A program made the position numbers and the translations under genes. The notes under the pieces were generated by a model that saw only the letters and a list, made by a program, of their open reading frames with translations, ran no database searches and was not told the DNA's origin. A DNA stretch of 64,000 nt. Origin: Vibrio ostreicida. GTDB taxonomy: Bacteria; Pseudomonadota; Gammaproteobacteria; Enterobacterales; Vibrionaceae. Shown here in pieces: positions 36,680 through 45,904 of the stretch. The DNA lies in assembly GCF_013074385.2 (NCBI RefSeq), contig NZ_JABEYA020000006.1:62001-126000 (forward strand). The letters are read 5' to 3'. How positions within the stretch are numbered: position 1 is the stretch's first letter; the number at the start of each line of letters is the position of its first letter.

Positions 36680-36895
36680 TCAGACCCAACCTTGACGCCA
36701 TTTCTCGGTGTGTTTGAGCTCATGCCAATCGATGGCGTACGCGTTTTTCGATAGAATGGCCTCCAATTGGCAGGAGAGCACCGTACCGTCTTCATTGAAC
36801 TCAACGTCAGTGACCAGAAAGTGTTTTTCTTTATTGACGGGGTTAACGGCCGTCCATTTACTGTGGTGTAATTTAGCTGGGTTGATCGGGTTCAT
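36680..36895 (-). CDS. TIGR02450-type tryptophan-rich small protein
   Basis: 71 residues from the ATG at 36893-36895 (MNPINPAKLHHSKWTAVNP). The pattern HSKWTAV then KHFLVT ... DWHELKHTEKWRQGW is that of TIGR02450, small cytosolic proteins of unknown role. A longer frame to 36970 overlaps the pncA end and is less likely. Confidence 0.75.
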   Translation of the reverse strand: MNPINPAKLHHSKWTAVNPVNKEKHFLVTDVEFNEDGTVLSCQLEAILSKNAYAIDWHELKHTEKWRQGWV

Positions 36896-36944
36896 ACTGT
36901 CTCCATAAGCAGGTGATTGATGATGGCCGCACTGTGCTTGCGCA

Positions 36945-37592
36945 TTATTGTATGGCGCCCGCGTGTTCAACCACGAGCGCCCCTTGTTGAGTTAAGGCTT
37001 GGATCACGGAATCAGCATTGTCAGGGAAAACCGCTCGCGTTGACGCCAAGTTGACGATGACCTGAAAACCAGCCGCTAGCAATTGTTCCACCGTCTTTTT
37101 GACACAAAAATCGAGCGCCAACCCGCCGACAATAACGGTTTCTATTTGTCGGGATGTTAGGAACTCGATTCCGCCGGTTGATTGACTATCGGCGCGGTCA
37201 TGATACAAGGCCCCGTACGGGTGTGCATCGGGGTCGATACCCTTGTTGATCTGGAAGTCATATTCACGCACGCCGGGTAAGCCGGGCAGCAGCGCAACCC
37301 CGCGGGTGCCGACCACACAGTGAGGGTTCCATTTGATGTCGACTTCAGGTAAGCCGACCGCCTCTAGCATGTTGTCGGGCGTGTCCGCTTCCCAAGCGGC
37401 TCCGGGGGGATGCATATCACGAGACACCAGATTAACACAGGCCTTAGTGTGATTGAGTAACAGCTCAGTAACAATGTCAAGCGCCCCCGAGACAGGCAGT
37501 TCCGCGGGGCATAATTCACTGAAACCTTGTTGAGGGTCGACATCAATAGACGCGGTTTTGCTGTGGTCAACCGTAAGGTGAAGTTGGTGCAT
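36945..37592 (-). CDS. pncA: Nicotinamidase
   Basis: 215 residues, isochorismatase-like fold. The catalytic Asp (SIDVDPQQGF), Lys (QINKGID) and Cys (LALDFCVKKT) are all present, with a metal-site His in SRDMHPPGAAW. It converts nicotinamide to nicotinate, which PncB then uses. It lies 10 bp after nrtR on the same strand, so the two are cotranscribed. Confidence 0.92.
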   Translation of the reverse strand: MHQLHLTVDHSKTASIDVDPQQGFSELCPAELPVSGALDIVTELLLNHTKACVNLVSRDMHPPGAAWEADTPDNMLEAVGLPEVDIKWNPHCVVGTRGVALLPGLPGVREYDFQINKGIDPDAHPYGALYHDRADSQSTGGIEFLTSRQIETVIVGGLALDFCVKKTVEQLLAAGFQVIVNLASTRAVFPDNADSVIQALTQQGALVVEHAGAIQ

Positions 37593-37602
37593 GTCGGGCT
37601 CC

Positions 37603-38316
37603 TTAGCGCAGGCAGGTTTGGAAATAGGTCACGCTCTGTTCGTTTAACTGATAAACCTGAGCGGGTTTGCCGCCTTTGCCTTTATTGGTCGAGGCGAGTT
37701 TGTTGGCGCCAACAATGACACCAGTATCAATCAAGCGACGTTTGACCGTCATCCGATTTACCTCGACGCCAAATTGGCCGTATGCGGCGATAATATCGGA
37801 AACAAGAAACTCTCTTTCCAGCGCAAACAAGGCCACTGAGGTGTATTCGACCGCAGCGCGCAGTTTGTGCCAAGCGAGGGCGATCAACTCGGCATGGTCA
37901 AAAGCGAGCTCAACGTGATGATGTAAAATGTCGTCAAGCGCGAACCAGCGCAGTTGCTCACGGCACAGGCCGCAATTGTCTATCTGCTCGACGTTGGCCT
38001 GATTAAGCAGCGCATAATGCGCAATGGTGACACTCCAGCCATCCGGATCACGTTTGGGGTTGCCATCCACCATCGGTTGGCTAATGTAGTGTGGGTAGGT
38101 ATGCATTTTTTGACGACAAATACGTCGGCGGGCGGCATCAAAATCTTGATCGGCCTGTTGCCCACCTTGGGCCGTGAGATCGTGCTCGAAGACAAATCCC
38201 CCCGGAATCGACCAAAGCCCATGTTGAGGCCTGTCGGGGTTGTCGCGCCGAATTAGGAGGACTTCCAGCCCATTGTCGCCCAGTCTAAGACAAATCATGT
38301 CTATGGTGACTATCAT
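37603..38316 (-). CDS. nrtR: NrtR, Nudix-fold repressor of NAD genes
   Basis: 237 residues: a Nudix-related N-terminal domain (GLWSIPGGFVFEHDLTAQGG) whose catalytic box is degenerate, and a winged helix C-terminal domain (residues ~150-235). NrtR represses NAD salvage genes and is released by ADP-ribose. It heads the pncA operon and is divergent from pncB, with a palindromic site between them. Confidence 0.9.
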   Translation of the reverse strand: MIVTIDMICLRLGDNGLEVLLIRRDNPDRPQHGLWSIPGGFVFEHDLTAQGGQQADQDFDAARRRICRQKMHTYPHYISQPMVDGNPKRDPDGWSVTIAHYALLNQANVEQIDNCGLCREQLRWFALDDILHHHVELAFDHAELIALAWHKLRAAVEYTSVALFALEREFLVSDIIAAYGQFGVEVNRMTVKRRLIDTGVIVGANKLASTNKGKGGKPAQVYQLNEQSVTYFQTCLR

Positions 38317-38333
38317 CGAGGTTTCCCTAAGTT

Positions 38334-38350
38334 TGTAACCGATGGTTACA
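38334..38350 (+). promoter_or_regulatory. Probable NrtR operator
   Basis: TGTAACCGATGGTTACA is a perfect 7-bp palindrome with a 3-base spacer, 18 bp upstream of the nrtR start and about 230 bp from pncB. A palindrome in this divergent gap is where NrtR is expected to bind. Confidence 0.7.
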
Positions 38351-38576
38351 TTACCACTGAAACGATAGAGGTCAATAGTAAAGTTAGGTAATGAATAAAA
38401 CCCTATTTAATATCAATGTATTATAATGTTTTTTTGTGATGCGGTTAGGGTTGGTATCGGGTTTTATTGATGAGAAATCAATTACCAAAATCAGTTAGTA
38501 ACATAATTTGACAAACCAATGTGGCTAAATTAAAGTGCGGTTTGGTCATCAATTTTAATCAAGGGCAGGAAGGCTG

Positions 38577-39824
38577 ATGAGCGCCACGCTTTTTAATGAA
38601 CGCATCATCCAAAGTGCGTTGGATCTGGATGTTTACAAGATCAATATGATGCACGCCGCCTACACGTTCTACCCGCACACCCAAGTGAGGTATGAATTGA
38701 TCGTGCGCTCAGATGAAGATTTGTCCGATCTCAAACAGGATGTGGAGCACGAAATCGCACAACTAGAGGCGTGTCGTTTCACCCAAGACGACATCCATTA
38801 CCTTGCTCAACACGCCGCCTATTTAGACCACGGCTTTTTAGCGTATCTGGCTGACTTTCGTTTTCGTCCGGCACAACAAGTGACGGTTGAGGTGGTGGGC
38901 AAGCGAGGTGAAGCTCAACTGCGCGTGTCGATTGCGGGAATTTGGCACCAAACCATTTTGTATGAGACGCTGGTGATGAGCATTATTTCTGAAGTGCGCA
39001 GCCGTCGCCGTTGGTCTGAGATCCCATACCACCAGTTTTGTGAGGTGTTGGCCAGTAAAGTTGCGTCACTCAAAGATCAGATCCGTCGTCGTGGAATCCG
39101 CCACTTTCAATTTTCAGAAATGGGCAGTCGCCGCCGTTTCAGTGCCAAGGTGCAGCAGGATGTGGTGGACTATTTCCGACAACATGCGCCAGAGCTGATG
39201 ACCGGGACGAGTAACTATCATTGGGCTAAACACTTCAACCTAACCCCCATTGGTACTGTGGCCCATGAGTGGTTTATGGCCCACCAGCAATTGGTTGAAC
39301 CAGCCGAATCACAGCACGTGGCTTTGGACCGTTGGCAGCAAGCATTTGGTGGTCGGTTGGGGATTGCCCTGACCGATACCATTGGCATTGACGCCTTCTT
39401 AAAAGATTTTACTCTTGAACGTGCGGCGGCGTATGCTGGTGTGCGCCATGATTCCGGAGACCCATTCGAATGGGGCGATAAGATGATTGAGCATTATCAG
39501 GCGTTGGGTATTGAGCCAACCTCGAAGATGTTGATTTTCACTGATGGTTTGAATTTTGACCGCGCCTTGGCGATCAGTGAATACTTTGCAGGCAGAGCGA
39601 CAATCAGCTTTGGTATTGGCACTTTTCTCGCTAATGATATGGGGCGGTGGGCAAACCCATCTGGCGACTACAGCCCGCTGTCCATGGTGGTGAAAATGGT
39701 GGAGTGTAACGGCGCTGCGGTCGCCAAGATCAGCGATGAGCCTGAAAAGGCGATGTGCGAAGACCCGTTGTTCTTGCGCGAGCTCAAGCAGCACTTTGGT
39801 TTGAGGTTGGATCAAGCCAGTTAG
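38577..39824 (+). CDS. pncB: Nicotinate phosphoribosyltransferase
   Basis: 415 residues. Typical PncB features: LDVDVYKINMMHA-like LDLDVYKINMMHAAYTFYP, EMGSRRRFS, GTSNYHWAKHFNL (with the regulatory His) and the phosphate-binding end LIFTDGLNFDRA ... FGIGTFLAND. It makes nicotinate mononucleotide from nicotinate, downstream of PncA. Divergent from nrtR and likely repressed by it. Confidence 0.95.
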   Translation: MSATLFNERIIQSALDLDVYKINMMHAAYTFYPHTQVRYELIVRSDEDLSDLKQDVEHEIAQLEACRFTQDDIHYLAQHAAYLDHGFLAYLADFRFRPAQQVTVEVVGKRGEAQLRVSIAGIWHQTILYETLVMSIISEVRSRRRWSEIPYHQFCEVLASKVASLKDQIRRRGIRHFQFSEMGSRRRFSAKVQQDVVDYFRQHAPELMTGTSNYHWAKHFNLTPIGTVAHEWFMAHQQLVEPAESQHVALDRWQQAFGGRLGIALTDTIGIDAFLKDFTLERAAAYAGVRHDSGDPFEWGDKMIEHYQALGIEPTSKMLIFTDGLNFDRALAISEYFAGRATISFGIGTFLANDMGRWANPSGDYSPLSMVVKMVECNGAAVAKISDEPEKAMCEDPLFLRELKQHFGLRLDQAS

Positions 39825-40296
39825 CCGTGAGGGTAGGGACGCACCGCTTTGTGCACAGTTAAGCGCGATGTCCCTGACGTTATCGAAGATTTGTCTGGGT
39901 CCAGATGACATGCCTTTTAAGAAGGTCTATTTAGCATCTCAACAGCCAGCGAGGGTCATCCGCCGCCTAAGGTGTAGGAGGCCAAGTCAGATTCAAACCC
40001 TTGTCTATGATCGGCGCAGCCTCGTCATTTCACGACCACCCGACCCAAAAGGGGCGGTTCGCTGAACGAGTTGCGCGTTGCTCACCACTCACGTCTCGAT
40101 CTCAGTTCACATTTTTTTATCCTCGACCGCCCTTGGCTGATAACTCGATCTCATATTACTCATCTGAGCGTATACTATTCAGCGTTTGCTAAGAAATAAG
40201 TTTGTATTGCTTAACTGTTACATCGGTGATGAGCGCAGAACAACCTAAGGTCGGTTGGTCTGGCCGGGATAGCATAAGTAAACAAAGGTAAGTCGT
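39825..40296 (+). other. Intergenic region, no gene seen
   Basis: 472 bp without coding sense in any frame. The last 30 bp hold a ribosome-binding site (AAAGGTAAG) for the small gene at 40297. No terminator for pncB is evident. Confidence 0.35.
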
Positions 40297-40542
40297 ATGG
40301 ATGATAAGTGGGTGTCGGATAAGAAATCCAAAAAGCGAGTGATGAGTTTGATTGTCTTTTTCATTATTTGCGCACTGATTATGATCTCTGAAAAGCAATC
40401 ACCTTATTCAAATCGGTCGGTGCTTTACGGTAAGATGCCCGAAAAAACACCGACGGATGCTCGTGAAGAATATCAAGATAAAGAGCAACACACTGACCAA
40501 AACTGGTTCCAGTTTCATACCTCTGAGGAGGCGGGAGGATAA
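40297..40542 (+). CDS. Small single-pass membrane protein
   Basis: 81 residues: a basic start (MDDKWVSDKKSKKR), one membrane helix (VMSLIVFFIICALIMIS, residues 15-31) and a polar, charged tail. Good ribosome-binding site. Function unknown. Confidence 0.55.
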   Translation: MDDKWVSDKKSKKRVMSLIVFFIICALIMISEKQSPYSNRSVLYGKMPEKTPTDAREEYQDKEQHTDQNWFQFHTSEEAGG

Positions 40543-40804
40543 TGAACATCCGATGTTTTGGCCGAATCGTTGCCACTCAAGCCCACCTTGGAATGTTGAC
40601 TGAGTATTGACCGACACATGCCGCATATTGTATAAACACGCTGTCGACAAAGGACAAAAATTGGGCCGCTGTGTCGGTTTCTAATTCACTGGGTGAGGTG
40701 GCGTTTGGAGACGGCAAAGTGTGCTTCGTCGTTAATATGGGTTCCCCCCTTTTGGGTGATGACTTCTCGCTACTTAAGGTAGCGTTAAACGCACAGGTGA
40801 CAGT

Positions 40805-41662
40805 ATGAAAGCGTTAAGTTTACCGTTGTTCTTATTACTTTCGCTAAACGTGATGGCGAGCGAAAAATTTCCCCAGATGACTGAAAAAAATGGGTATGTT
40901 GAGCCTTTTCAAATGTTTGACAACGTCTACTACGTTGGAGACAAGTGGGTCTCGTCGTACGCTGTAGAGACAGCCAAGGGACTAGTGATTATTGATACCT
41001 TAGACTTCCCTTATTCCAAATGGGTACCGATTAACCTAAAAAAATTGGGGTTAGAAGATAAGGCGGTGACTCATATTTTTGTCACGCATGGGCACTCTGA
41101 TCATGTTGGGGGCGCGGAATTTCTACAGTCTCACTATGGTGCGAAGGTTGCCATGACCCAAAAAGGTCATCAGCTGGCCATAGAGCAAGCGCAGAAAAGC
41201 CTTGGTAAACAGACCTTTGATCCACCAAAAGTCGATATCATGGTACAAGACGGAGCGGCGCTCAAGATTGGTGGCGAGACGTTTAAATTCTACCTAACGC
41301 CCGGTCACACCGAGGGTGATTTTTCATTAGACTTTATGGTTAGAGATAACGGAATACCACATCGTGCGTTTGTTGTCGGTGGGCACAGTGTGGAGGCTAC
41401 AAACCCTATACTGGCGAATCAATTTTTCGAGAGCATGGAGAGAATTCGACAGATTGCGTCTCAAACGCCTGCCGTGACCGTCAATTTGTCCAATCATCCG
41501 CATAAAAACGATCTATTTGCTCATCGTGATAGACGAGATATGGATGGAACGACAAATCCCTTCATCAGTAAAGACCAATTTTTTATGTTTTTAAACCAGC
41601 AGGAAGCCCTAGCGAAAGACAAACTGAACCGCGCGGCTCTGCCGAGGCAATCTGACCATTGA
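40805..41662 (+). CDS. Secreted metallo-beta-lactamase-fold hydrolase
   Basis: 285 residues with a signal peptide (MKALSLPLFLLLSLNVMA). The metal motif is HGHSDH (THIFVTHGHSDHVGGAEF), followed by His in PGHTEGD, in the order of subclass B3-like beta-lactamases and related periplasmic hydrolases. A later GGHSVE and NHPHK supply further histidines. Activity on beta-lactams is possible but not shown; many of these enzymes have other substrates. Confidence 0.82.
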   Translation: MKALSLPLFLLLSLNVMASEKFPQMTEKNGYVEPFQMFDNVYYVGDKWVSSYAVETAKGLVIIDTLDFPYSKWVPINLKKLGLEDKAVTHIFVTHGHSDHVGGAEFLQSHYGAKVAMTQKGHQLAIEQAQKSLGKQTFDPPKVDIMVQDGAALKIGGETFKFYLTPGHTEGDFSLDFMVRDNGIPHRAFVVGGHSVEATNPILANQFFESMERIRQIASQTPAVTVNLSNHPHKNDLFAHRDRRDMDGTTNPFISKDQFFMFLNQQEALAKDKLNRAALPRQSDH

Positions 41663-41852
41663 ATGTCGTTGATCCCGCTGGGGGTTGGCCGATAATGATA
41701 AACAATCTTGGTGATACCTCAGCAGTATCGAGCTCGGTGTGCTTTTAGCTAGACAGCACAATCAATAGGGAATAGAGCCTAAGTCTGGTAAAATCCAAAT
41801 CCTCCAGTTATCACGTTGATAGCGCTGGATTCACCTAAGATTAGGAACGATT

Positions 41853-42335
41853 TTGACCAATAATGATATTTTACGCCGTGTGCGTTATATATGTGATTTA
41901 AAAGATAATACAATGATGGAGGTCTTCTCTTTAGGCGACTTGGACGTGACAGGCGAACAAGTCACGGGTTGGCTGAGAAAAGAAGACGACGACGCTTTCG
42001 TGGAACTTAGTGATACTGAATTGGCCATATTTCTAAACGGTTTTATCAATTTTAAACGTGGTAAACGCGAAGGTGACCAGCCTAAGCCGGAAGAGACAAT
42101 AAATCATAATATTGTGTTCCAAAAGTTGCGTATTGCTTTGAACTTAAAAGCCGAAGATATTCTCGCTATTTTGCAACGTGCAGATTTTCTCTTAAGTAAG
42201 CATGAACTTAGTGCGTTTTTCCGCAAGCCCGACAACAAGCATTATAGAGAATGTAAAGACCAAGTTCTGCGAAACTTTTTATTAGGGCTTCAGATCCAAT
42301 TACGCCCAAGTGATCACGAATCAGAATCACAATAA
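41853..42335 (+). CDS. DUF1456 protein (YehS-like)
   Basis: 160 residues from a TTG start. Two DUF1456 repeats: DILRRVRYICDLKDN...FSL (residues 5-60) and FQKLRIALNLKAEDI...RKPDNKHYRECKDQVLRNFL (residues 90-145). Cytosolic, function unknown; normal length. A weak attC-like sequence overlaps its end. Confidence 0.85.
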   Translation: MTNNDILRRVRYICDLKDNTMMEVFSLGDLDVTGEQVTGWLRKEDDDAFVELSDTELAIFLNGFINFKRGKREGDQPKPEETINHNIVFQKLRIALNLKAEDILAILQRADFLLSKHELSAFFRKPDNKHYRECKDQVLRNFLLGLQIQLRPSDHESESQ

Positions 42336-42446
42336 ACGGTTTAAGAATGACTCGCAGCGTGTGGCATGTGTGCTAGGCGTTGCGTCTAATATTGTGGGGT
42401 TTACCTCAACGTTGGTATCGATTTATACACCTTAGTGAGGCGTTAA
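42331..42446 (+). other. Degenerate attC-like sequence
   Basis: From AATAAACGGTTTAAG at the DUF1456 stop to GAGGCGTTAAT; the ends resemble attC boxes but the arms pair poorly. It may be a decayed site. Confidence 0.4.
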
Positions 42447-42490
42447 TCAGTTGACGAGATAAAGCCACGGCGTGAATGCCCGCAACACTA

Positions 42491-42561
42491 GATAACCGTT
42501 AGATAACCGTGCCTGTCCTTGTTATTTTGTCCTGCCCTTGTTATTTTGTCCTTGTTATTTT
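42491..42561 (+). repeat. GTGCCTGTCC core with repeated flanks on both sides
   Basis: To the left of the core (42510-42519) GATAACCGT is doubled; to the right TTGTTATTTTGTCC is repeated three times with core pieces between (CCTGCCC). Both repeated units are unrelated to those at other sites. Confidence 0.72.
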
Positions 42562-42652
42562 TTCAGAAATAGTTTTCTTGCTCTGCTTTTACTTTTTTCT
42601 GTTCGGGTGCGTATTGGTTGCGTTAACACCTTTATTATTTGGGGTATACACA

Positions 42653-42769
42653 TAACCAAACGCTTAAGACGGACTAACAAACGTTCGGTATTTTTAGTTC
42701 GGTTGTGTGTTTTAAGGTGTTTCAATTGAGTGAAGTGGTAGGTTTGTTAGCCACTTAGCTTAGCGTTAT
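42653..42769 (+). other. attC recombination site 7
   Basis: From TAACCAAACGCTTAAGACGG to TTAGCGTTATA. Complementary arms (ACTAACAAACG / TTTGTTAGCC) and a TTTTAAGGTGTTTCAATTG centre. Confidence 0.8.
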
Positions 42770-42787
42770 ATTCCATGGGGAGAAATC

Positions 42788-43384
42788 ATGATATCTACAT
42801 TCATAAAGTTTTCAGCTCTTTGCGCAGTAATCGTGCTTGGTGGCTGTGTTAGTACTCAGGGGCTGATCGAAGATGACATTTATACTGCAAAAGATGCTAG
42901 CTTTTCTGTAACTACACCATTTAAGTCTGATGCTTATGCCAATCGATATATGGAGGTTCAGGAGCAGTATAGTGATAGAGAAAACCAAGTGGTCTTTACC
43001 TCAACAGCTGCTCCTATGGAGGTCTATAAGGTGTTTGTGTTTAAAGGGGTAGAAACAGAAGAAAACTTAGAAAAGATTGTTCGGGATGCTTACTATCAAC
43101 AATTTGAATCTTTTTACGGCACGCCAGTAGAGCCAACAAGTGTTGAAAGTATAACAATTAGTGGTTTCAAAACTAAGCAACTCGCTTTTAAGCAAGAAAT
43201 CCCAGCAACAAAATCAGTTTTGCAAGATAGACCTGAACTCACAATTACTCATTTAGCGTATTACGTTGAATCTGGAAATAGTGCAGCATACATTTTTGTT
43301 AACAAGCCTTCTGATGGAGACATTTTCATTGAAGGGTCAGATAGTAGGAACAGGGATTTTGTTCGTTCATTTAAACTGAATTGA
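42788..43384 (+). CDS. Lipoprotein in an integron cassette
   Basis: 198 residues. The signal sequence ends in a lipobox, VLGGC (Cys20), so it is lipid-anchored. The mature part is a mixed-fold domain with no recognised family. Preceded by attC site 7 and followed by a weaker attC-like sequence, which makes it a cassette. Confidence 0.7.
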   Translation: MISTFIKFSALCAVIVLGGCVSTQGLIEDDIYTAKDASFSVTTPFKSDAYANRYMEVQEQYSDRENQVVFTSTAAPMEVYKVFVFKGVETEENLEKIVRDAYYQQFESFYGTPVEPTSVESITISGFKTKQLAFKQEIPATKSVLQDRPELTITHLAYYVESGNSAAYIFVNKPSDGDIFIEGSDSRNRDFVRSFKLN

Positions 43385-43385
43385 A

Positions 43386-43519
43386 TATAACACATATGAG
43401 CCTTCCGCTTGTCAATAGGTAATAACATCCTGTTGGCTGTTCGAACAACAAAGTCATCGACTTCGCTTTGTCATTTCGGTGTCATTACTGCCAACAACAC
43501 AGGTGTGTAGGCGTTGACC
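43386..43519 (+). other. Degenerate attC-like sequence
   Basis: Begins TATAACACATATGAGCC after the gene stop and ends GTAGGCGTTGAC. The inner GACTTCGCTTTGTC can fold. The boxes are weak, so the assignment is tentative. Confidence 0.4.
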
Positions 43520-43548
43520 TTCAGTAACGTCCGGTGATATCGGTATTA

Positions 43549-43821
43549 CTATTTGATTTTGTTTGATAGTGCTTTAAGACCGATGGCTGTAGCCTTTGTA
43601 ATACTGGTTTCTTTATAAAGGTAGTCATTGGTTCCAGAGTCTGTGACTTCAATGACCAAGTCTGATGTTGTTTGACGTAACGTAAGTGCGTTAGTATCGA
43701 AACCTTGTGGCTTTATCGCAATTTTATTATCACCTCGATAATTCCAGTTGAAAGTATGCCCTGATTTTGACTCTAGCGTAAGTTCTCTGCAAAGTAGCTT
43801 TGCTAAATCTTCGAATTCCAT
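43549..43821 (-). CDS. Hypothetical protein, antisense in the cassette region
   Basis: 90 residues from the ATG at 43819-43821 (MEFEDLAKLLCRELTLE); an upstream start at 43875 is also possible. Soluble, no recognised family. It reads opposite to its neighbours, which is uncommon but known for cassette genes. The DNA to its right (43880-43985) may hold another decayed attC. Confidence 0.45.
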   Translation of the reverse strand: MEFEDLAKLLCRELTLESKSGHTFNWNYRGDNKIAIKPQGFDTNALTLRQTTSDLVIEVTDSGTNDYLYKETSITKATAIGLKALSNKIK

Positions 43822-44006
43822 AGTTGAGCTCGGTTGTTTAATGATTGAATGGATAGGGTAGTCAACCGATTGCATTTGACAATTAATTTAAGCAGATTTG
43901 CAACGCTTGTCACTTTCGCTAGGAACCAGCTTCAGTGTTTGCAGCACAATTGTGTTTGTCGCTGGTGCCGCTGACCACTACCTAATTTAAACGTAATGGA
44001 GAATAC

Positions 44007-44393
44007 ATGAAAAAGTTCATCGCTGTGGCTTTCAGTTTTTTATTTATTGCCGTGGCTAATGCAGAACCTACTCTTGATTTCTCGGAGGTAGATACTCGAG
44101 AAAAAGCATTGGAACTCGTACAGCAAGGTGAACTATTTGAAGTTCTGCTCTTACCGACTGAATTAGGTGGTAAAAATGAACCTAGGAATATCGTGTTCGT
44201 ACCTGAAGATATTCCAGCGGTACACGAACAGAATACAGAGAATGTGCTGAGTTTAGTCAAGGATAAGCTGATTAATCGCTTAGAGGTCCAACCCGTTTAT
44301 AAAGGAAATAGCTTTGTTCCTTCACAAGTTAAAATGATGAGTAAGCACTCAGTTGAAAATCGTAGGTTTATTACGGTGATTAATATTTGGTAG
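44007..44393 (+). CDS. Secreted hypothetical protein
   Basis: 128 residues with a clear signal peptide (MKKFIAVAFSFLFIAVANA) after AATGGAGAATAC. The mature ~109 residues contain no cysteines and no recognised family. A core-repeat array starts 48 bp after the stop. Confidence 0.65.
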   Translation: MKKFIAVAFSFLFIAVANAEPTLDFSEVDTREKALELVQQGELFEVLLLPTELGGKNEPRNIVFVPEDIPAVHEQNTENVLSLVKDKLINRLEVQPVYKGNSFVPSQVKMMSKHSVENRRFITVINIW

Positions 44394-44440
44394 TAACGGC
44401 AACGTTGGTAATGGCGCATCGCAATCCAGACGACTTGTCA

Positions 44441-44539
44441 AATAATGTCGCAAATAAGAATAACGCACCAAATAATGTCGGACACATGTAATAATGTCGA
44501 ATAATGTCGGACACACCCGAATAATGTCGGACACACACC
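44441..44539 (+). repeat. AATAATGTCG tandem array at the left end of the Y1 element
   Basis: Five copies of AATAATGTCG, several followed by pieces of the core (GGACACATG, GGACACACCC), run up to the full core GGACACACACC at 44529-44539. The unit is unlike that at the right end of the element. Confidence 0.82.
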
Positions 44540-45904
44540 AGTAAAGAGAAAGTAAGTTAAATTATCACGTCACCCTGAAGTTCGTTTTGATGAACCGCCA
44601 AACTTGAGAAATTTGGTTGTCGACTTAGGCTAGAGGAAGGTATTTTTATTGAATATCGGTATGTTTATTTCAACGCCATTTCAGCCATCAAGATGCGGGG
44701 GTTAATTTCTGAAAGTTTTTGAGTGGCGCTTACTCAAAGGTGAGTAAATGAAGCTTTTTCTTATTAAGAGCTGTTTTGGCGATCATTGCCTTTGCTTGAC
44801 TGCCTACCGCTGTGATGTGGAATTTCTCTAATTGAGTGCAAACCTTTAGCCAGTTGTTTATGTTTCCCCCGAGCCTATCTAGTATGGGCGGCAGGCTGGT
44901 ATTCATCGATGCTTTATTCGGCCGAATTTGGCGGGCTGTCCAATCGATTAATTCAATATAATCCATCAATCGAAAAGGAATGCCGTCTCGTTTTAAGTGG
45001 CTTTCGTTACCTATAAAAGGATGAAGGCAATGGGCTGTAGACAGCTGTTTGTCTACGGCGGCGATTCGAGCTTTGATGGAAGTGAATTCTGAGTCTTCTG
45101 GTTTAGTGGCAATGCCTGCTCGAATAGGGTTTAGGTCTACGTACGCCATTGCAGCGGCAAGGGCTTTTTCATCAAGCAAAGCTTGGCTTTTAAATCGGCT
45201 TTCCCAGAAATGCCCAGTGCAGTTGTCTTCTTTGTTCGCTTTGCAAGCAATATCGTAGTTAAGCTCCTTCATATACCAGCTTAAATCCCACAAGCGTTCT
45301 CTCCAACGCTCAATGATCTCCATACATTTTTCGTGTTCCATTGGGTGAGAAAGTTGGCCGTGAAGCCAACGCTGAACAATAAGTGGTAACTTATGAGCCA
45401 TTCCCCAGCGTTCAACGACTTGATGATGTGACAAGTCCAAGGCTCTCTCTCGATTGATATTGATGACTAAGTGGTAGTGATTACTCATGATGGCGTAAGC
45501 ACAAATATCAATGCAGTAGAGCTCAGAAAGCGAATGCATTTTATTGACAATCCATTCTCTGCGATGCTCATAACTCACTTGGTTTTGGGGGTCTTCACCA
45601 CATAAAAAGCTGCGCCTTACACAACGAGAAACGCAGTGATAATAGGATGTCGCCTCAATCGAGATAAGTTGCTTGCGCGCAGTCGTCATCAATGTGTCTC
45701 CTTATCGAACAATAAGAAGTTAGCAATCATTCAAACAAGTGGTTGTAATCAGTCCCTCGAAAAGGAGTAAATCATACTTATTTAGTCCTTTTGGTGTTAC
45801 CTGTTAGTTGGTAGTGGTTTCTTGGTCTAAGGTACGAGTGCTGTGTGCGTTGTTTGCATTCGTTAGTCGCACTTTGGCAAGCGCGCGAATTTCGGTGTGT
45901 GTCC
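44529..45904 (-). mobile_element. Y1-transposase element with 11-bp inverted ends
   Basis: Bounded by GGACACACACC (44529-44539) and its exact reverse complement GGTGTGTGTCC (45894-45904), 1376 bp, with the transposase gene inside. Outside each end the neighbouring DNA is repeated in tandem, with different units left (AATAATGTCG) and right (CGAATCTACG). The first intact core on each side is taken as the boundary. No simple target duplication is visible. Confidence 0.7.
44730..45692 (-). CDS. Y1 (HUH) transposase, REP-associated type
   Basis: 320 residues. The start has YYHCVSRCVRRSFLCGED, and the HUH metal motif is His72-Tyr-His74 in AIMSNHYHLVI. The conserved block NCTGHFWESRFKSQALL and YVDLNPIRAGI follow. 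This is the TnpA_REP group of single-strand transposases related to IS200/IS605, which act on short palindromic sequences. The ~110-residue C-terminal part is longer than in minimal IS200 enzymes. The gene looks intact. Confidence 0.9.
   Translation of the reverse strand: MMTTARKQLISIEATSYYHCVSRCVRRSFLCGEDPQNQVSYEHRREWIVNKMHSLSELYCIDICAYAIMSNHYHLVININRERALDLSHHQVVERWGMAHKLPLIVQRWLHGQLSHPMEHEKCMEIIERWRERLWDLSWYMKELNYDIACKANKEDNCTGHFWESRFKSQALLDEKALAAAMAYVDLNPIRAGIATKPEDSEFTSIKARIAAVDKQLSTAHCLHPFIGNESHLKRDGIPFRLMDYIELIDWTARQIRPNKASMNTSLPPILDRLGGNINNWLKVCTQLEKFHITAVGSQAKAMIAKTALNKKKLHLLTFE

Noticed and set aside
40067..40094. Attachment-site remnant (GTTGCTCACCACT word)
   Set aside because: The word matches part of attC sites, but no boxes or arms surround it.
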